DNA from: Bacteroidota bacterium
GTDB lineage: Bacteria; Bacteroidota; Bacteroidia; Bacteroidales; UBA10428
NCBI GenBank assembly: GCA_017860375.1
Contig: JAGDMB010000152.1
Location: forward strand, 1-6,256
Direction of reading: 5' to 3'
Length of the DNA: 6,256 nt
Both the position numbers and the translations under genes were made by a program. The first letter of the stretch is position 1, and each line of letters starts with the position of its first letter. Below the pieces are notes generated by a model. It saw only the letters and a list, made by a program, of their open reading frames with translations, did no database searches and was not told the DNA's origin. This document shows positions 4,835-6,256 of the stretch, piece after piece.

Positions 4835-6256
4835 ATGCGTACATTCTATCAGCGGATCGCTGTTCTTGTGTTGATAGGATCTGCCATATGGGGTATTGCG
4901 AAGCCTCAGGATTTTAAAAAATTCTCTGGCGAAACGGGTTCCTTTCTTGAGGAATTATCCCGGTTTATGGAACCCAATCTTTCGGCTAAAGACGATGCGG
5001 TTTTGCGGCAATTCATTGTAACCTGGCATGACGACAGCCTGTTTTCAGCGGAAGAACAAAAAAATATCGTCGGATTATCCATTCAGCTCCTGGAGAAGAA
5101 AGCGAAACCGTCGCCACATTTCAGCAAATACCTGCAATGCCTGGATGATTTTAAAAGAAAGAGCACAACAGCGAGTAATTTTGACAGCTGGATGAAGGGG
5201 ATCCAATTCATGGCCGGTGAGCGGAAAACGACCATATCCATGCTGCATCATGTTTTTGAATTTACGCAACAGCTCCTCGACAGTTCATTTCTTTATAAGT
5301 CGGGCACGGTAAGCTGGAGAAGCAATAAACCTGAATACCGCATTATTGGTGAGAAAGGCATTGCCGTGCAGTTCGGAAACATCACCCTGATCTGCAAAAC
5401 CCGGTTTGACAGCATTCAGATTGCGGAAACCCAGGGAACCTTTTTCCCTGCTGAAAACCTGTGGAAAGGGAAGAAAGGTAAGGTGACCTGGGAACGAGCC
5501 GGATTTAAAAGCGAGGAGGTTTTTGCCCTGCTGAAAGAGTATGAAATCGATATGACTCGGTCGGATTATAAGGCCGAGAATGTGACTTTTATCAACAAAA
5601 ATTATTTCAGTAAGCCCCTGGAAGGTATTCTGACCGACAAGGTGCAGCATAACAAGACACCGGCCGATGCGGATTTTCCCAAATTTGATTCCTACCAGAA
5701 GGATTTTTCGATCCGTAACCTTTACAAGGATATAAACTACGAAGGCGGATTATCCATGCAGGGTGCCCGTCTGGTGGGTACCGGGAATCCCGAGAAAATG
5801 GCCACCCTGTCCATCTTCCGCAAGGATACCCTGGTACTCATTGCCCGTTCCGGATATTTCGCCTTTAAGGCAGACCGGATCAATTCATCCTCTGCTTCCA
5901 TTGTAATAAAGTTAAAAAGCGATTCCATCTATCATCCCGGGCTTGCTTTTTCTTTTATGGTGACCAACCGCGAACTGACCCTTTTTCAGACCGAGGATTT
6001 TATTTCGCAAAGTCCCTATACAAACTCATACCACAACGTCGATATGTCCTTTGAACAGCTGGTGTGGAGAATGGATCAGCCTGTCATGCGTTTCACAACC
6101 TCCATGGGAAGCACGATAGGTATTGCCAATTTTGAATCGGTGAATTTATTTGACAATAATAAGTACATGAAGATGCAGGGCATGGATGAAAGCCATCCAT
6201 TGGCCGCCATACGGTCTTTTTCACGCTCTTTAGGGATGGAATCCTTCAGGGTTGAC
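4835..6256 (+). CDS. Large secreted or envelope protein of unknown function, N-terminal part
   Basis: An open frame of 474 codons without a stop runs off the right edge, so the protein is longer than this. An in-frame TAA at 4820 makes the ATG at 4835 the first possible start. Residues 1-22 look like a Sec signal peptide: basic MRTFYQR, a hydrophobic core AVLVLIGSAIWGIA, then polar sequence. Residues 25-150 seem mainly helical and charged. From about 155 the pattern changes to short beta-like alternations, for example VSWRSNKPEYRIIG (159-172), GIAVQFGNITLICK (175-188), GKVTWERAGF (215-224), YEGGLSMQGARLVGTG (302-317) and SSSASIVIKLKSDSIYHPGL (351-370). I recognise no enzymatic motif, membrane segment or named domain; it resembles large conserved hypothetical proteins of Bacteroidota, from memory and not checked. 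It starts 30 nt after tpiA with no TAnnTTTG box between, so co-transcription is likely. Confidence 0.85.
   Translation, partial: MRTFYQRIAVLVLIGSAIWGIAKPQDFKKFSGETGSFLEELSRFMEPNLSAKDDAVLRQFIVTWHDDSLFSAEEQKNIVGLSIQLLEKKAKPSPHFSKYLQCLDDFKRKSTTASNFDSWMKGIQFMAGERKTTISMLHHVFEFTQQLLDSSFLYKSGTVSWRSNKPEYRIIGEKGIAVQFGNITLICKTRFDSIQIAETQGTFFPAENLWKGKKGKVTWERAGFKSEEVFALLKEYEIDMTRSDYKAENVTFINKNYFSKPLEGILTDKVQHNKTPADADFPKFDSYQKDFSIRNLYKDINYEGGLSMQGARLVGTGNPEKMATLSIFRKDTLVLIARSGYFAFKADRINSSSASIVIKLKSDSIYHPGLAFSFMVTNRELTLFQTEDFISQSPYTNSYHNVDMSFEQLVWRMDQPVMRFTTSMGSTIGIANFESVNLFDNNKYMKMQGMDESHPLAAIRSFSRSLGMESFRVD

Noticed and set aside
5285..5650. 121-codon minus-strand open frame in the right part
   Set aside because: The plus strand is open without a stop from 4835 to 6256 with a signal peptide at its start, so the minus-strand frames here are shadows.

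Overview
The window looks like a chromosomal segment of a Bacteroidota bacterium, probably Bacteroidales/Marinilabiliales-like. This rests on four copies of the Bacteroidota sigma(ABfr) -7 element TAnnTTTG placed just upstream of genes, start codons without strong Shine-Dalgarno sequences, a DUF1080 lipoprotein, and protein motifs typical of that phylum. The species cannot be determined from the sequence alone.

Layout from left to right. Positions 1-285 on the minus strand hold the N-terminus of an alpha-glucan (glycogen) phosphorylase that runs off the left edge. A divergent intergenic region (286-396) carries one -7 element per strand. All remaining genes are on the plus strand: a ten-helix EamA/DMT transporter (397-1293); two tandem paralogous membrane-anchored SGNH/GDSL hydrolases (1316-1984 and 1996-2694); a three-helix SemiSWEET sugar transporter (2768-3043); a DUF1080 (3-keto-disaccharide hydrolase family) lipoprotein (3102-3884); a degenerate 8-bp tandem array (3871-3990) that contains the stop codon of the lipoprotein gene; triosephosphate isomerase tpiA (4046-4804); and the first 474 codons of a large secreted or envelope protein of unknown function that leaves the window at 6256.

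The genes form probable transcription units by spacing. DMT transporter, SGNH-1 and SGNH-2 are separated by 22 and 11 nt. The lipoprotein and tpiA each have their own -7 element. The unknown protein follows tpiA by 30 nt and is probably co-transcribed with it. Carbohydrate metabolism is a recurring theme (phosphorylase, sugar uniporter, sugar-acting lipoprotein, TIM), but the window does not prove that they form one pathway.

The most interesting points are three. In the SGNH pair, the upstream copy keeps Ser, Asp and His but has lost both conserved oxyanion-hole residues. The 8-bp array places a stop codon in every unit, and therefore in all three frames. The right-hand open frame is a large exported protein of a family I do not recognise. 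I found no CRISPR array, insertion sequence, tRNA/rRNA gene or convincing intrinsic terminator, and no clear evidence of a new defence or mobile system.
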